From positions 955,830 to 1,019,829 of the forward strand of contig NZ_PEBI01000001.1 of NCBI RefSeq assembly GCF_002802875.1: 64,000 nucleotides of DNA, given 5' to 3'. This document shows positions 54,026 through 62,744 of this stretch, in pieces (positions within the stretch are counted from its first letter, which is position 1; every line of letters begins with the position of its first letter). The DNA comes from Bifidobacterium primatium (GTDB lineage: Bacteria > Actinomycetota > Actinomycetes > Actinomycetales > Bifidobacteriaceae). The position numbers were made by a program, and so were the translations under genes. The notes below the pieces were generated by a model. It worked only from the letters and a program-made list of their open reading frames with translations, did not search any database and was not told the DNA's origin.

Positions 54026-55225
54026 TCAGCAGTCGAGGATCTCCCTTACCCGCAATCCCAGCGACAGCTGCTCCCTGGCGGCGAAATCCGAAAGATTCAT
54101 CCCCAGTATGTGCTCGATCTTGTTGATCTTGTAGGTCACCGTATTACGGTGCACGATCATCGTCTCCGCGGTCTCCTTCACACTGCCGCTGAAACGCAGG
54201 TACGTACGCAGCGTCTCCGTCAGATCGGTGTTGTTCACTCGGTCATGCTCGACCAGCGGGCCGATGGTCGACTCATAGTAATCCTCGAGGATCTCCGTGT
54301 CCGGAATCGACAGCAGCAGCTTGTCGACGCCCGAATCCTCGTAGAGGAACGGTTCGCCGTCGCGGCCGCGATGCTTCTGCAGTCGTTCGAGCTTCAGACC
54401 TTGGGCGTAGCTCTTGCCGATGCACCGGGCCGTGCGAGTCACCTTGCCGATTCCCAGATACAGCAGCTCGTCGTCGTTCGTGATCCTGCGGCATGCGGCC
54501 AGCACCGACCTGACCATCGCCTCGACCTTGTCGATGTCGTAGCGGGCGAACACCATCACCATGCGGTGTTCGAGCTGCAGCAGCGCGGCCCGCCACTGAT
54601 GTCGGGTTATCAACGATTCCGCGGCGCGCACGAACGCCGCCAGGCGAGTGTCGTTCACCCGTGCGGGCGTGCCCTGCCGGTCGTCGCACGCGCAGACCTC
54701 CATCACGCCCACGCAGTAGTTCCACTGCTGTCCGAATCCGTTCTGGTCCATGTAGTCCATGTACAGTTCCTCGCGGTCCGGCCAGAATATGGCGTTCTCC
54801 AGTGCGGCCGCCAGCTCCATGCTGTGCTTCTCCGACATCGTGATCGTCAGACTGAACTGGTGCATGATCTGCGCCATGTGCACGCTCCACGGCACCCTGA
54901 ACAGCGGAAAGTCATGGGCGTTGCAGTACCGGATGACCTCGGGGCTGATCTGCCGGATGAACGGGCCGACGTTGACCACCAGGCCGCTGGCGCCGTTCTC
55001 GTCGCATTTGCGGACCACGGAGATCAGATCCTCTTGGCTTTCCAGGCCGATGCCGGTGGTGAACGCTATCTCCTGGCCCTCGAGGAATCCCGCAATCTCC
55101 TCGTTCTCCACCATGTGCACCCAGCGGACCGGGCGTTCCAGCCCGTTCTGGCCGGCGAGCAGCGTGACCTCGTGGTCCTTCGCCTGCTCGAACAGTTCCT
55201 TGAGTCGTACGGTCATGGCCGTCAT
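54026..55225 (-). CDS. PucR-family transcriptional regulator
   Basis: A 399-residue regulator. The N-terminal PucR sensor domain (LLAGQNGLERPVRWVHMVEN, ENGASGLVVNVGPFI) is followed by a GGDEF-like middle and the C-terminal PucR helix-turn-helix (SVKETAETMIVHRNTVTYKI). PucR proteins usually act as ligand-responsive activators of purine, amino-acid or, in Bifidobacterium, taurine-type nitrogen catabolism. Start ATG 55225 or 55216. It is encoded upstream of the aminotransferase on the same strand, with its own terminator between them. Confidence 0.92.
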   Translation of the reverse strand: MTAMTVRLKELFEQAKDHEVTLLAGQNGLERPVRWVHMVENEEIAGFLEGQEIAFTTGIGLESQEDLISVVRKCDENGASGLVVNVGPFIRQISPEVIRYCNAHDFPLFRVPWSVHMAQIMHQFSLTITMSEKHSMELAAALENAIFWPDREELYMDYMDQNGFGQQWNYCVGVMEVCACDDRQGTPARVNDTRLAAFVRAAESLITRHQWRAALLQLEHRMVMVFARYDIDKVEAMVRSVLAACRRITNDDELLYLGIGKVTRTARCIGKSYAQGLKLERLQKHRGRDGEPFLYEDSGVDKLLLSIPDTEILEDYYESTIGPLVEHDRVNNTDLTETLRTYLRFSGSVKETAETMIVHRNTVTYKINKIEHILGMNLSDFAAREQLSLGLRVREILDC

Positions 55226-55339
55226 GCTACGACGGTCACGATACGACGATGTTATCGGGCATCATGCGCATTCGCCGTTGCGCGGCAAGGAGTCGGAGGC
55301 TTAGGACACTTCGGGACGAGGCGTTGCGGCGCCGCTCCG

Positions 55340-56059
55340 TCAGACGATGACCGACAGACCGGAGACGATGAGCAGGCCGTACGTCATCTTCAGGAACGTG
55401 GCCTGGCACATGCGATGCTGCAGCCAGTTGCCCAATGCAATCGCGCCGGCCAACGCCGGCAATCCGATGCCGGTCAGCAGCATCGTATGCGCGGTCACCG
55501 CGCCGATGGCCACCTGCTCGACGCCGATGAGCACGCCGAGCGCCACCCATACGCATGAGACGGTCGCCCGGAACTCGTCCTTGTCATGCAGCACGGCGGC
55601 GGCATAGAACACCAGCAGCGCCCCGCCCGCCAGAAACATGCCGTGGACCATGCCCGCGGCCAGCAGAATCACCACCTGCATCGTACGGGACGGGTTGTGC
55701 TTCGCCGGGCACAGCAGGTTCTTCAACGCTATGGCGATGATGAACACGCCATAGCCCTGCAGCATCGGAATCTGCGGCAGCATGCGGTACAGCACGATGC
55801 CTCCGGCCATGCCGACCACCATGAACCCCAGCATCTTCCACAGATGATGCCATTGGATGTGCCGACGGTCGTGCGCGCCGATCCACAGGCAGGAGATCAC
55901 CATGATGGCGTTCAGCACCACCTTCGCCTCCTCGGCGCCGATGAGACGAATCGAGAACGGCATGGCCAGCAGCGTCCCCGCGAATCCGGTGATCGCCTGG
56001 ATGACGTTGGACAGGAACAGCACCACAAGAAAGACGGCATCCCTGAGAAATACACCCAT
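55340..56059 (-). CDS. TauE/SafE-family sulfonate exporter
   Basis: A 239-residue membrane protein with about seven or eight helices, starting FLVVLFLSNVIQAITGFAGT. The family includes TauE-type exporters of sulfite, sulfoacetate or isethionate. In this cluster it would export isethionate, which removes the sulfonate by-product while nitrogen is kept (inference from neighbours and family). GGGAG precedes the ATG. It lies 114 bases upstream of the PucR gene on the same strand. Confidence 0.88.
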   Translation of the reverse strand: MGVFLRDAVFLVVLFLSNVIQAITGFAGTLLAMPFSIRLIGAEEAKVVLNAIMVISCLWIGAHDRRHIQWHHLWKMLGFMVVGMAGGIVLYRMLPQIPMLQGYGVFIIAIALKNLLCPAKHNPSRTMQVVILLAAGMVHGMFLAGGALLVFYAAAVLHDKDEFRATVSCVWVALGVLIGVEQVAIGAVTAHTMLLTGIGLPALAGAIALGNWLQHRMCQATFLKMTYGLLIVSGLSVIV

Positions 56060-56428
56060 CTTTTACTCCCGACTTATCGTTTTCGATATGCATGAGGTCG
56101 CGGCGCCGCGTCGTTCTGTCGGAATCGATGGTGTGTATCACGCCGTTCGGAGACAGAATACCCGAGTCATGTAACGGGCATGATGCGGGTGACGGGCGGG
56201 AACCGCCCGATGGGTGAATTGCCGACGGCGTAAATCCCGAAGCAGGCGTAGAGTACTTGCGTCGGTCAATCAGATGATCGGCGCACAGTCCGCGGACGAC
56301 GATACAAACAACGATTCAACAGCGCGAAACGCACGATATGAAACGTACGATGTGAACCGTTACACACGAGCAAAGGTACCGCCGGCGGGCCATCAGGAGG
56401 ACGAGCGACGAACGGAAACAGGTGAAGC
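56060..56428. other. Divergent control region between the TauE-like and MFS genes
   Basis: The 369-bp gap holds no gene. Near 56333-56358 ACGATATGAA and ACGATGTGAA recur 14 bases apart on the same face, a possible regulator site. No clear promoter hexamers or terminators were seen. Confidence 0.35.
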
Positions 56429-58045
56429 ATGGCGGAGGAACAACATCCCGAAGAACACGAGGAACGGCGCAACGACGTCGCCGTCGCAGATACGGTCGGT
56501 TCGAAGAAGACCGACGAACGGAAGGCCAGACAAGGCGGTTCCGCAGGCCGTGTCCTGACCCGCGAGGAATCGTTCCGAAACGGCCATCTCACCCGCGTGG
56601 CGTTGATCTCGCTGTCGATTCTCACGCTCATCACGTTCGTCGGCAACTTCACGCAGCTGCAGCTGAGCTCCGCGCTGCCGGCCATCGTCGACGAATTCCA
56701 CATCAGCGTGACGACCGGACAATGGCTCACCTCCGTGTTCCAGCTCGTCATGGGCGTTATGGTGCCGCTGACCGCGTTCCTCACGCGACGTTTCTCCACG
56801 AGGCAGATCGTCATCACGTCGATGGCCGTGTTCACGCTCGGCTCGGCGATCTCATGGCTCGGACCGACCTTCGTGCTGGTGCTGCTCGGCCGTATCCTCG
56901 AAGCCGTCGGCACGGGCGTGATGTGGCCGGTACTGCAGATCACCGTGTTCTCCATCTACCCGCTCTCCCGCCGCGGCATGGCCATGGGCACGGTCGGCCT
57001 CGCCATGAGCGTCGCGCCCGCCATCGGACCGACGCTCGGCGGCTGGCAGGTCGACGCCGGCGGCTGGCGTTCGATATTCCTCACGCTCACCATCATCGGC
57101 GTCGTCTGCCTGGTGGCGTCGGTACTCGGCCTGCACAACTTCGGCGAGCACGATCCGACCGTCAAGGCCGACTTCTTCTCCGTGATTCTTTCGATCTTCG
57201 GATTCGGCGGCCTCATGTTCGGCTTCACCAACATCGAATCCTTCCCCATCACGCATCCGATGACATGGCTGCCGATGACCATCGGCGTGTTCGGCATCAT
57301 CTGGTTCGTGACCCGTCAGCTGCGCCGAGACAAGCCGCTGCTCAACCTGCGTGTGCTGAAGAACCGCGGCTTCATGGTCGGCACGATCACCGCGTCGGTC
57401 GCGTTCTTCGCGTTCAGCTCCATCCTCGTGATCATGCCGCTGTACATCCAGAACGACCGCGGCTATTCGGCGCTCATGAGCGGCGTCATCATGCTGCCCG
57501 GCGCCATCGGCATGGCCATCACGCAGTTCTTCGGCGGCCGCGCGCTCGACACGTTCGGCGCCCGCCCGGTCGTGCTTTCCGGCAGCATCATCCTGACGCT
57601 GGGTACGCTGGCGATGAGCCTCATCTCCGCCGACTCGTGGATCTGGTGGGTGTCGATCTGCCAGTTCATCCGTCAGATCGGCATGGGATTCGTGCTCATG
57701 CCGGTCACCACATGGTCTCTCAACTGCCTCGAGCCGGAGGACGTTTCGGCCGGATCGTCGGTGACGAACACGGCCCGGCAGATCGCCGGCGCCATGGGCG
57801 CGCCCGTGCTGGTCATCCTCATGGAGGTCATCGCCGACGCGCGGCAGGCGGCGCTCGGCGGCGGACAGGCCGCCGCGGTCGCCGCAAGCATCTTCGGCAT
57901 CCAATGGGTGCTGCGCATCAGCGGCGCATTGTGCTTCATCATGGTCCTGTTCTCCGTCTTCGGCGTGCGAGGACAGGGCGCCGGCTCCGCCCACGCGCTC
58001 GGACGCGGCGCGATGAAGAAAATCCGTGGTCTGAACCACCGCTGA
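56429..58045 (+). CDS. DHA2-type MFS drug/proton antiporter
   Basis: A 538-residue protein with 14 predicted helices after a 50-residue charged N-terminus. The family features are QLQLSSALPAIVDEF with TGQWLTSVFQLVMG, then LGRILEAVGTGVMWPV and antiporter motif C GLAMSVAPAIGPTLGGW. DHA2 pumps expel drugs, dyes or bile salts; the substrate here is unknown. The ATG has GGTGAAGC upstream. It is a single gene, divergent from the TauE-like gene and followed by a 51-bp tandem repeat. Confidence 0.92.
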   Translation: MAEEQHPEEHEERRNDVAVADTVGSKKTDERKARQGGSAGRVLTREESFRNGHLTRVALISLSILTLITFVGNFTQLQLSSALPAIVDEFHISVTTGQWLTSVFQLVMGVMVPLTAFLTRRFSTRQIVITSMAVFTLGSAISWLGPTFVLVLLGRILEAVGTGVMWPVLQITVFSIYPLSRRGMAMGTVGLAMSVAPAIGPTLGGWQVDAGGWRSIFLTLTIIGVVCLVASVLGLHNFGEHDPTVKADFFSVILSIFGFGGLMFGFTNIESFPITHPMTWLPMTIGVFGIIWFVTRQLRRDKPLLNLRVLKNRGFMVGTITASVAFFAFSSILVIMPLYIQNDRGYSALMSGVIMLPGAIGMAITQFFGGRALDTFGARPVVLSGSIILTLGTLAMSLISADSWIWWVSICQFIRQIGMGFVLMPVTTWSLNCLEPEDVSAGSSVTNTARQIAGAMGAPVLVILMEVIADARQAALGGGQAAAVAASIFGIQWVLRISGALCFIMVLFSVFGVRGQGAGSAHALGRGAMKKIRGLNHR

Positions 58046-58115
58046 TGGTCGGAGCAGGCCGGTTTCAGCCGGTTCTTTGGTAAATCCGGTTGTAAAGGGA
58101 CTGATTTCGGGGTCT

Positions 58116-58237
58116 TCATGACCGGAATCACCAAGTCAGGAAGTTGGTGATCGGTTCGACCAGGTTTCGTGACCGGAATGACCAAGTCAGGAAGTTGGTG
58201 ATCGGTTCGACCAGGTTTCGTGACCGGAATGACCAAG
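58116..58237. repeat. 51-bp tandem repeat, about 2.4 copies
   Basis: The unit begins TC(A/G)TGACCGGAAT and ends GGTTCGACCAGGTT. Copies start at 58116, 58167 and 58218, the last truncated. The first differs at two positions. The unit is internally semi-symmetric (GACCGG, GGTGATCGGTTCGACC). It lies 70 bases after the MFS stop and is not convincingly coding. Confidence 0.9.
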
Positions 58238-58271
58238 GTACAAGGACTGTACAAGGCCTATAAAAAGAGAA

Positions 58272-58297
58272 ACCCCGGCGGGTTGGAACGCCGGGGT
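58272..58297 (+). terminator. Hairpin downstream of the MFS gene
   Basis: Arms ACCCCGGCG and CGCCGGGGT (9 bp) with an 8-nt loop; the minus-strand side is followed by TTTCTC, the plus side by AGAGAG. Likely a terminator. Confidence 0.6.
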
Positions 58298-58708
58298 AGA
58301 GAGAGGAAGAGAGAAGAAGGGTTCAGTTATCAGATTCGAAGAGAGGAATCTCATCAGCGTTTCCGTTGACAGTTCCTATATAACAGCACGACTCTTGGCA
58401 TAACGCTGTGAAATCCTTGGATTTCTCTGTATGAATCGTGGCGATTGTGTAACATCGTCCGATTCGGGAATCGTCGCCATGATGTCTCCGAAGCGCCGCA
58501 TTCGCGGAAAATCATGGCCAACAATACGTTCATCGGCGGCGGAACGATATACCGTTATAACGTTTGCTATGACGCAGACGACCGTCCACGTTGCAGACCT
58601 CCGGCCGTGCTGCCGAACCTCGCAGTTGAGGGGCGCGGGGCGGAATGGTGACGCGTCGGCGGACACGACCGCAATCGACGAACGAACGACAGCGAAGAAG
58701 GCGAATGT
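58298..58708. other. Gap before the AEC transporter gene
   Basis: I see no gene, repeat or clear operator in this 411-bp stretch. It presumably holds the transporter promoter, which I could not place. Confidence 0.4.
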
Positions 58709-59713
58709 ATGGAGAAGATTATCGACCCGGTGGTGTTTCTGTGCATCATTCTGCTGGGATACGCGTTCAAACGCATCGGATGGTGCAAGACCGACGACTA
58801 CCGCATCATGCAGAAGATCGTCTTCAACCTGCTGCTGCCCGCAGCCGTGGTCAACTCGTTCATCAGCAACGAGCATGACATGAGCCTGCTGTGGGTGGCG
58901 CTGTTCGGCTTCCTCGCCGCGTTGGTCCCCATCCTCGTCATCTACGCGTGCACCGGCAGGACGCCGCTCGGCAACCGCGCGTACTACATGCTCAACGGTT
59001 CGGGATTCAACATCGGCTGCTTCGCACTGCCGGTCGTGCAGGCGCTTATGGGACCGTCCGCCGCCGTGGCGCTGGTCATGTTCGATATCGGCAACTCGGT
59101 GATGATGTCCGCCGGCATGAACGCCGTGACCACGCAGCTGCTGCGCATCGACGACACACACCCGCTCTCCCCCGAGGAACAGGCGAAGCCGCTCGGGCCG
59201 AAGCCTCCGCGCAAGATCCTCGACAAGGACGCCAGGCGGCTCCAGCGGCGCGCCAACCTTCGCCGTATCGCCCGCAACTTCTACAGTTCCGCCGCGTTCA
59301 TGACGTACATGCTCATGCTCGTGCTGATGGTCACGCATCTTTCGATCCCGCCGGTCGTCGGCCATATCCTGCAGCCGCTGTCGAACGCCAACGCGTTCTG
59401 CGCCATGTTCATGGTCGGCATGCTCATGGACCTGCCGAACGGCATGAAGGAGATCAAGCCGCTGGCCACCGTGATCGCCTGGCGTTGGGCGTTCGCGTTC
59501 ATCCTCTCCGCCGCCGCGTGGTTCCTGCTGCCGGTCGACCCGTGGGTGCGCAAGGCCGTGATCTTCGTGTGCTTCGCACCGGTTGGCGTGTTCTCCACGC
59601 TGTTCACCGACCGCGTGCTCGGCAACGCCAAACTCGCCGGCCTGTGCCTGGCGTCGACGGGCGTGCTCGGCCTGATCGCCATGACCGTCGCCAATATCGT
59701 CATCCCCGCATGA
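58709..59713 (+). CDS. AEC-family (auxin efflux carrier-like) transporter
   Basis: A 334-residue membrane protein with about ten helices in two halves and a charged cytoplasmic loop (residues 150-190, rich in Arg and Lys, with KPLGPKPPRKILDKDARRLQ). The family (MleP/YfdV-like) carries organic acids or related anions; the substrate cannot be told. GAAGG precedes ATG 58709. Monocistronic and convergent with the tRNA genes. Confidence 0.88.
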   Translation: MEKIIDPVVFLCIILLGYAFKRIGWCKTDDYRIMQKIVFNLLLPAAVVNSFISNEHDMSLLWVALFGFLAALVPILVIYACTGRTPLGNRAYYMLNGSGFNIGCFALPVVQALMGPSAAVALVMFDIGNSVMMSAGMNAVTTQLLRIDDTHPLSPEEQAKPLGPKPPRKILDKDARRLQRRANLRRIARNFYSSAAFMTYMLMLVLMVTHLSIPPVVGHILQPLSNANAFCAMFMVGMLMDLPNGMKEIKPLATVIAWRWAFAFILSAAAWFLLPVDPWVRKAVIFVCFAPVGVFSTLFTDRVLGNAKLAGLCLASTGVLGLIAMTVANIVIPA

Positions 59714-59926
59714 CGATGCGCCGAGGGGCATCACGCATGTCGTTCGGAGGGCGCGTCCTCCCGGAGGCGTGTCGTGCGATAGTCGTGCGATAACCCCGCC
59801 AAGATTCGTCCTGGTTCGGCGTGTCGTCGGTCTAAGGAATTTCAGAAAGTTGCATCCCCTGTGCATCCTTAGACCTGTTGAAATTTGATGAAATGAGATG
59901 AAAATACGCAGAAAATGCGATAATGA

Positions 59927-59961
59927 AAAACGCCTGAAACCGTTGAGATTTCAAGCGTTTT
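59927..59961 (-). terminator. Terminator of tRNA-Ala
   Basis: Arms AAAACGCCTGAAA and TTTCAAGCGTTTT (13 bp, one G-T pair) with a 9-nt loop, six bases beyond the tRNA 3' end; minus strand continues TTTTTC. Confidence 0.9.
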
Positions 59962-59967
59962 GAGTAG

Positions 59968-60040
59968 TGGAGCATACCGGGTTCGAACCGGTGACCCTCT
60001 GCTTGCAAAGCAGATGCGCTACCAGCTGCGCCAATGCCCC
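59968..60040 (-). tRNA. tRNA-Ala(TGC)
   Basis: A complete cloverleaf of 73 nt without an encoded CCA. The acceptor stem GGGGCAT pairs with ATGCTCC; the D arm, a TGC anticodon in CTTTGCAAG and a GGTTCGAACC T arm are all regular. It lies 71 bases downstream of tRNA-Ile. Confidence 0.97.
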
Positions 60041-60077
60041 GCTTCAGACTATTTTAGCCTTGCATAGAGAGAAAAAA

Positions 60078-60096
60078 AGCGGCTCGAAAAGCCGCT
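60078..60096 (-). terminator. Terminator of tRNA-Ile
   Basis: A 7-bp stem AGCGGCT/AGCCGCT with a 5-nt loop is followed on the minus strand by seven T. The two tRNAs therefore appear to be separate transcripts. Confidence 0.9.
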
Positions 60097-60111
60097 GTGT
60101 TCTTCTCTGTG

Positions 60112-60185
60112 TGGGCCCGGGAGGACTTGAACCTCCGACCTCATCCTTATCAGGGATGCGCTCTAACCACCTGAGCTACGGGCCC
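60112..60185 (-). tRNA. tRNA-Ile(GAT)
   Basis: A complete 74-nt cloverleaf: acceptor GGGCCCG with CGGGCCC, anticodon GAT in CCTGATAAG and a GGTTCAAGTCC T arm. Confidence 0.97.
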
Positions 60186-60330
60186 AACTCGTTGCGTTTT
60201 CTCAAACGCACAAGTGTTTATACTAGCGAGGGGTTCGTAATCTGTCTAATCGGCGTGTCGCGATTGGCCTCGGCTATGAATACCGCTATGAACGCCGCTA
60301 TGAACGTCACGGTTATCGGCCCGTCGCGGA

Positions 60331-60999
60331 ATGATTATGGGCATGAACGAACCAGCGCGCACTCCCCCATCAGACGGTCGCCGAAGGAGCGGCGTCTCGC
60401 AGCGCCGCGCGTCATCCCGCCGTCGTGCGCAGACCCTGTCGGTGGAGGTGCTGGACATCGAGGGGCTGGAAGTCACCGTGACGCGCAAGACCGTCAAGAA
60501 CATGTATCTGCGCATCAAACCGCCGGACGGTCGTATCGAAATCACCGCGCCGCAGAAACTCAGCCGTGCGGCCATCGCCCGGTTCGTGCGCTCCCGTCGC
60601 GATTGGATAGAATCGCAGCGTCGCAGCGTCGTCAACGCCGAAGAGCGGTCGCCTCTCAAGCAGCCGTGGAGCGAGGAGCGCAAGCGCGAGGCCAAGCGCA
60701 TTCTCAACGAGCGTATCTCCCGGATGCTGCTGTATTGGGTGCCCATCGTCGGCAAGATTCCGACGGATATCTCGCTGCGTCGCATGAGCACGCGATGGGG
60801 GTCATGCACGCCGGCCACCGGACGCATACGCATCAATCTCGAATTGGCGTTCCTGCCGGAGGCATATCTTGAGTACGTGCTCGTCCATGAGCTGACGCAT
60901 CTGTGGGAGCGGGGCCACGGTGTGGGGTTCCAACGTCGCATGACGCAGTATCTGCCCGAATGGAAGCGTCTGCGTCGCGAACTGAACCAGTTGGTATAG
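60331..60999 (+). CDS. YgjP-type M48-like metallopeptidase (DUF45)
   Basis: About 222 residues. The YgjP domain is recognisable from TRKTVKNMYLRIKPPDGRIE, RRMSTRWGSCTPATGRIRIN and the zinc motif HELTHLWERGHG (HExxH with a following His). The N-terminal 40 residues are basic and disordered. The family is predicted to cleave protein or peptide bonds, but substrates are mostly unknown. Three ATGs (60331, 60337, 60343) are possible; none has a strong ribosome-binding site. Confidence 0.88.
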   Translation: MIMGMNEPARTPPSDGRRRSGVSQRRASSRRRAQTLSVEVLDIEGLEVTVTRKTVKNMYLRIKPPDGRIEITAPQKLSRAAIARFVRSRRDWIESQRRSVVNAEERSPLKQPWSEERKREAKRILNERISRMLLYWVPIVGKIPTDISLRRMSTRWGSCTPATGRIRINLELAFLPEAYLEYVLVHELTHLWERGHGVGFQRRMTQYLPEWKRLRRELNQLV

Positions 61000-61004
61000 G
61001 AAAA

Positions 61005-61030
61005 ACGGCTCCCCTATCAAGAGGAGCCGT
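61005..61030 (-). terminator. Terminator between the metallopeptidase and dps genes
   Basis: Arms ACGGCTCC and GGAGCCGT (8 bp) with a 10-nt loop; the minus strand continues TTTTT, so it mainly serves dps. Confidence 0.85.
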
Positions 61031-61056
61031 AGGGCAATATCAATATTTCCCGGCGC

Positions 61057-61536
61057 CTACGCGATGTGGCTGCGGAGGAACCACTGGAAGAGCTCCAGCG
61101 CCTGCACGTGGTCCTGGATGATGTTGGAGCTGACGACGTCGAGCTCGTCCAGCTCGGCTATGGCCTTGCGGTCGTCGGTGATGAACACGTCGTAGTAGTC
61201 GATCAGCGCCTTGATGTAGTCCTCGGTGGAGGCGCGGCCCTTGAGGTCGAGTCCCTTCCACGAGCGGTTGCGCACGATGGCGTCCGGCGTGCCGTCGGGT
61301 GCGCCGCCCAGCGTTGCGATGCGTTCGGCGGTCTCGTCGGCCTGGGCGAGCACGACCTCGACCTGCGGGTCGAGCATTTCGTGTACGGCGATGAAGTTCG
61401 GTCCCTGCACATTCCAATGCGCATGCTTGAGTACGAGTGCCGCCTCCTGCTCCTGGCTGAGACGATTCTGCAGAATGGCGATGGTCTTCTCGGCCTGCTC
61501 GTCGCTGAGCCCCGGAACGGTGAATTTCAGAGTCAT
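61057..61536 (-). CDS. dps: Dps-family ferritin-like DNA protection protein
   Basis: A 159-residue four-helix protein forming iron-storing, peroxide-consuming dodecamers that may coat DNA. The ferroxidase signature is intact: KHAHWNVQGPNFIAVHEMLD with ADETAER downstream. A 40-residue C-terminal half ends in LFQWFLRSHIA. I use ATG 61536 with AAGAAAG about ten bases upstream; GTG 61545 would add three residues. Confidence 0.92.
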   Translation of the reverse strand: MTLKFTVPGLSDEQAEKTIAILQNRLSQEQEAALVLKHAHWNVQGPNFIAVHEMLDPQVEVVLAQADETAERIATLGGAPDGTPDAIVRNRSWKGLDLKGRASTEDYIKALIDYYDVFITDDRKAIAELDELDVVSSNIIQDHVQALELFQWFLRSHIA

Positions 61537-61718
61537 GGTATTCACACTTTCTTGTTGGTATGGCTGATTATCAGTTGATCGTCAACCGGTCGTCATGCAG
61601 ACGATGACTCCATTTTCCCTTTCGCACTCGACAGTGCGGCATCTGATACTGCATTCGGGTTTTGACGCGTTGCCGGCAAGTCCCCTACTCTAAGACTTGG
61701 AAGACGCAAGGAGCAGAT

Positions 61719-62225
61719 ATGTCCGACATGTACACGTTAAGTGAGCTGTCTCAAAAGACCGGGATCTCGCAGGCGGCTTTGAGCAAGAGGATTCTCCGGG
61801 GGAAGCTGGCCGCCCAGAAGGACGACAAGGGCCATTGGGTCGTGGCTGCGGAAGAGGCCGAAAAACTGCGTCACGGCAGGCGAGGCAGGGCGGCATCCTC
61901 GACGGTTTCCCCGGCGTCGGGGGAATCCTATAGTCGTTCCGCTTCGCGGGAGACGGAGGACCGGACCATGGAGCCCTCTTCCACGGGCGCCGTGAGTGCC
62001 GTTGCTTCCGTGGGTGCTGTGAACGCCGCGACCTCCGAGAATCTGCATGCCAGGACGACGGTGACGACCGCCGAGATCAATGACCTCAGGAACCGTCTTG
62101 CCCGCAAACGCGCCGAGATCGAACGGCTGGAAGCCACCCTTGCCGGCTTGAGGGAGTCCGCATCATTGCTGGAGCAGCTGCTGGCGGCCAAGACCGAGCT
62201 GATGAACAGGCGTCGGCGCATATAG
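61719..62225 (+). CDS. Small MerR/BldC-like DNA-binding protein with C-terminal coiled coil
   Basis: A 168-residue protein. Residues 4-45 form a winged helix-turn-helix of the MerR/BldC/excisionase kind (YTLSELSQKTGISQAALSKR, then ILRGKLAAQKDDKGHWVV). A disordered Ser/Ala/Thr-rich linker of about 60 residues follows. The last 55 residues are a heptad-patterned coiled coil (TAEINDLRNRLARKRAEIER onward) ending in MNRRRRI. AAGGAG precedes ATG 61719. It is followed by an array of short repeated motifs that is a likely binding region. I know no characterised close relative. Confidence 0.75.
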   Translation: MSDMYTLSELSQKTGISQAALSKRILRGKLAAQKDDKGHWVVAAEEAEKLRHGRRGRAASSTVSPASGESYSRSASRETEDRTMEPSSTGAVSAVASVGAVNAATSENLHARTTVTTAEINDLRNRLARKRAEIERLEATLAGLRESASLLEQLLAAKTELMNRRRRI

Positions 62226-62255
62226 GCGTTTGCATGGACGTCCACGCAGACAACG

Positions 62256-62640
62256 TTGTCTTGATATTGTCCTAGGTATTTGTCGGACATTAGGACATGA
62301 ATATAGTCCTACCCTAATTATGTCTTCTTTTCTTTGTCTTACTTGGACTTTGCGGCGTACTGTCCATGCATAGATCCCGCCGGTTTTTGTTTCGGGGCAG
62401 GGGCGGGATTCAATAAGCCGCTGGCGCCAAGGCTTTGTAGCGCCGCATTGCGGCTTTGCCATGTTCGCCGGCCGCCTCGTGCTTATCCGCGATAAGTCAG
62501 GACATAAGACATCGCACCTCGTTGTACTGGGACATTGATGTTTATATAGGACAAGACATTAGTAATTGTCTTGTCCTACAGTGTCTTAATCTGATTGTCC
62601 TATTGTCCTGATTGTCGTAATGTCGTAGATTGTCGTACTT
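62256..62640. promoter_or_regulatory. Array of about 20 GTC(C/T)TA-type motifs
   Basis: Short copies of TTGTCCTA, TTGTCTTA, TTGTCGTA or their complements TAGGACA and TAAGACA fill 62256-62350 and 62498-62640. A tight run lies at 62596-62636, where TGTC starts at 62596, 62604, 62613, 62621 and 62631 (8-10 bp steps, same orientation). The middle part (62360-62490) lacks them. No gene is present in this 520-bp gap. Confidence 0.7.
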
Positions 62641-62658
62641 CGGATGGTCGTGGATAAA

Positions 62659-62713
62659 CGATGATGGCCCGCCGCCGCATCATCATGGGATGTGCGGCGG
62701 CGGGCCATCATCG
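62659..62713 (-). terminator. Terminator downstream of the CNNM/CorC-family gene
   Basis: A perfect 21-bp stem with arm CGATGATGGCCCGCCGCCGC and a 13-nt loop; on the minus strand TTTATCC follows. Confidence 0.85.
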
Positions 62714-62744
62714 ATTCGTGGTCGAACGGGCTGTAATCAGCCGA

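Noticed and set aside
58116-58237. Possible CRISPR array
   Set aside because: The unit repeats without variable spacers and only 2.4 copies exist.
57673-58254. Minus-strand frame containing the 17-residue repeat LVIPVTKPGRTDHQLPD
   Set aside because: Most of it is antisense to the MFS gene; the repeat translation follows from the 51-bp period being divisible by three.
60112-60185. rRNA operon linked to the Ile-Ala tRNA pair
   Set aside because: The pair often sits between 16S and 23S genes, but each tRNA here has its own terminator and no rRNA sequence surrounds them.
62256-62640. Possible CRISPR or integron array
   Set aside because: The motifs are 7-9 bp with no regular spacers and both orientations occur; no cas or integrase gene is nearby.
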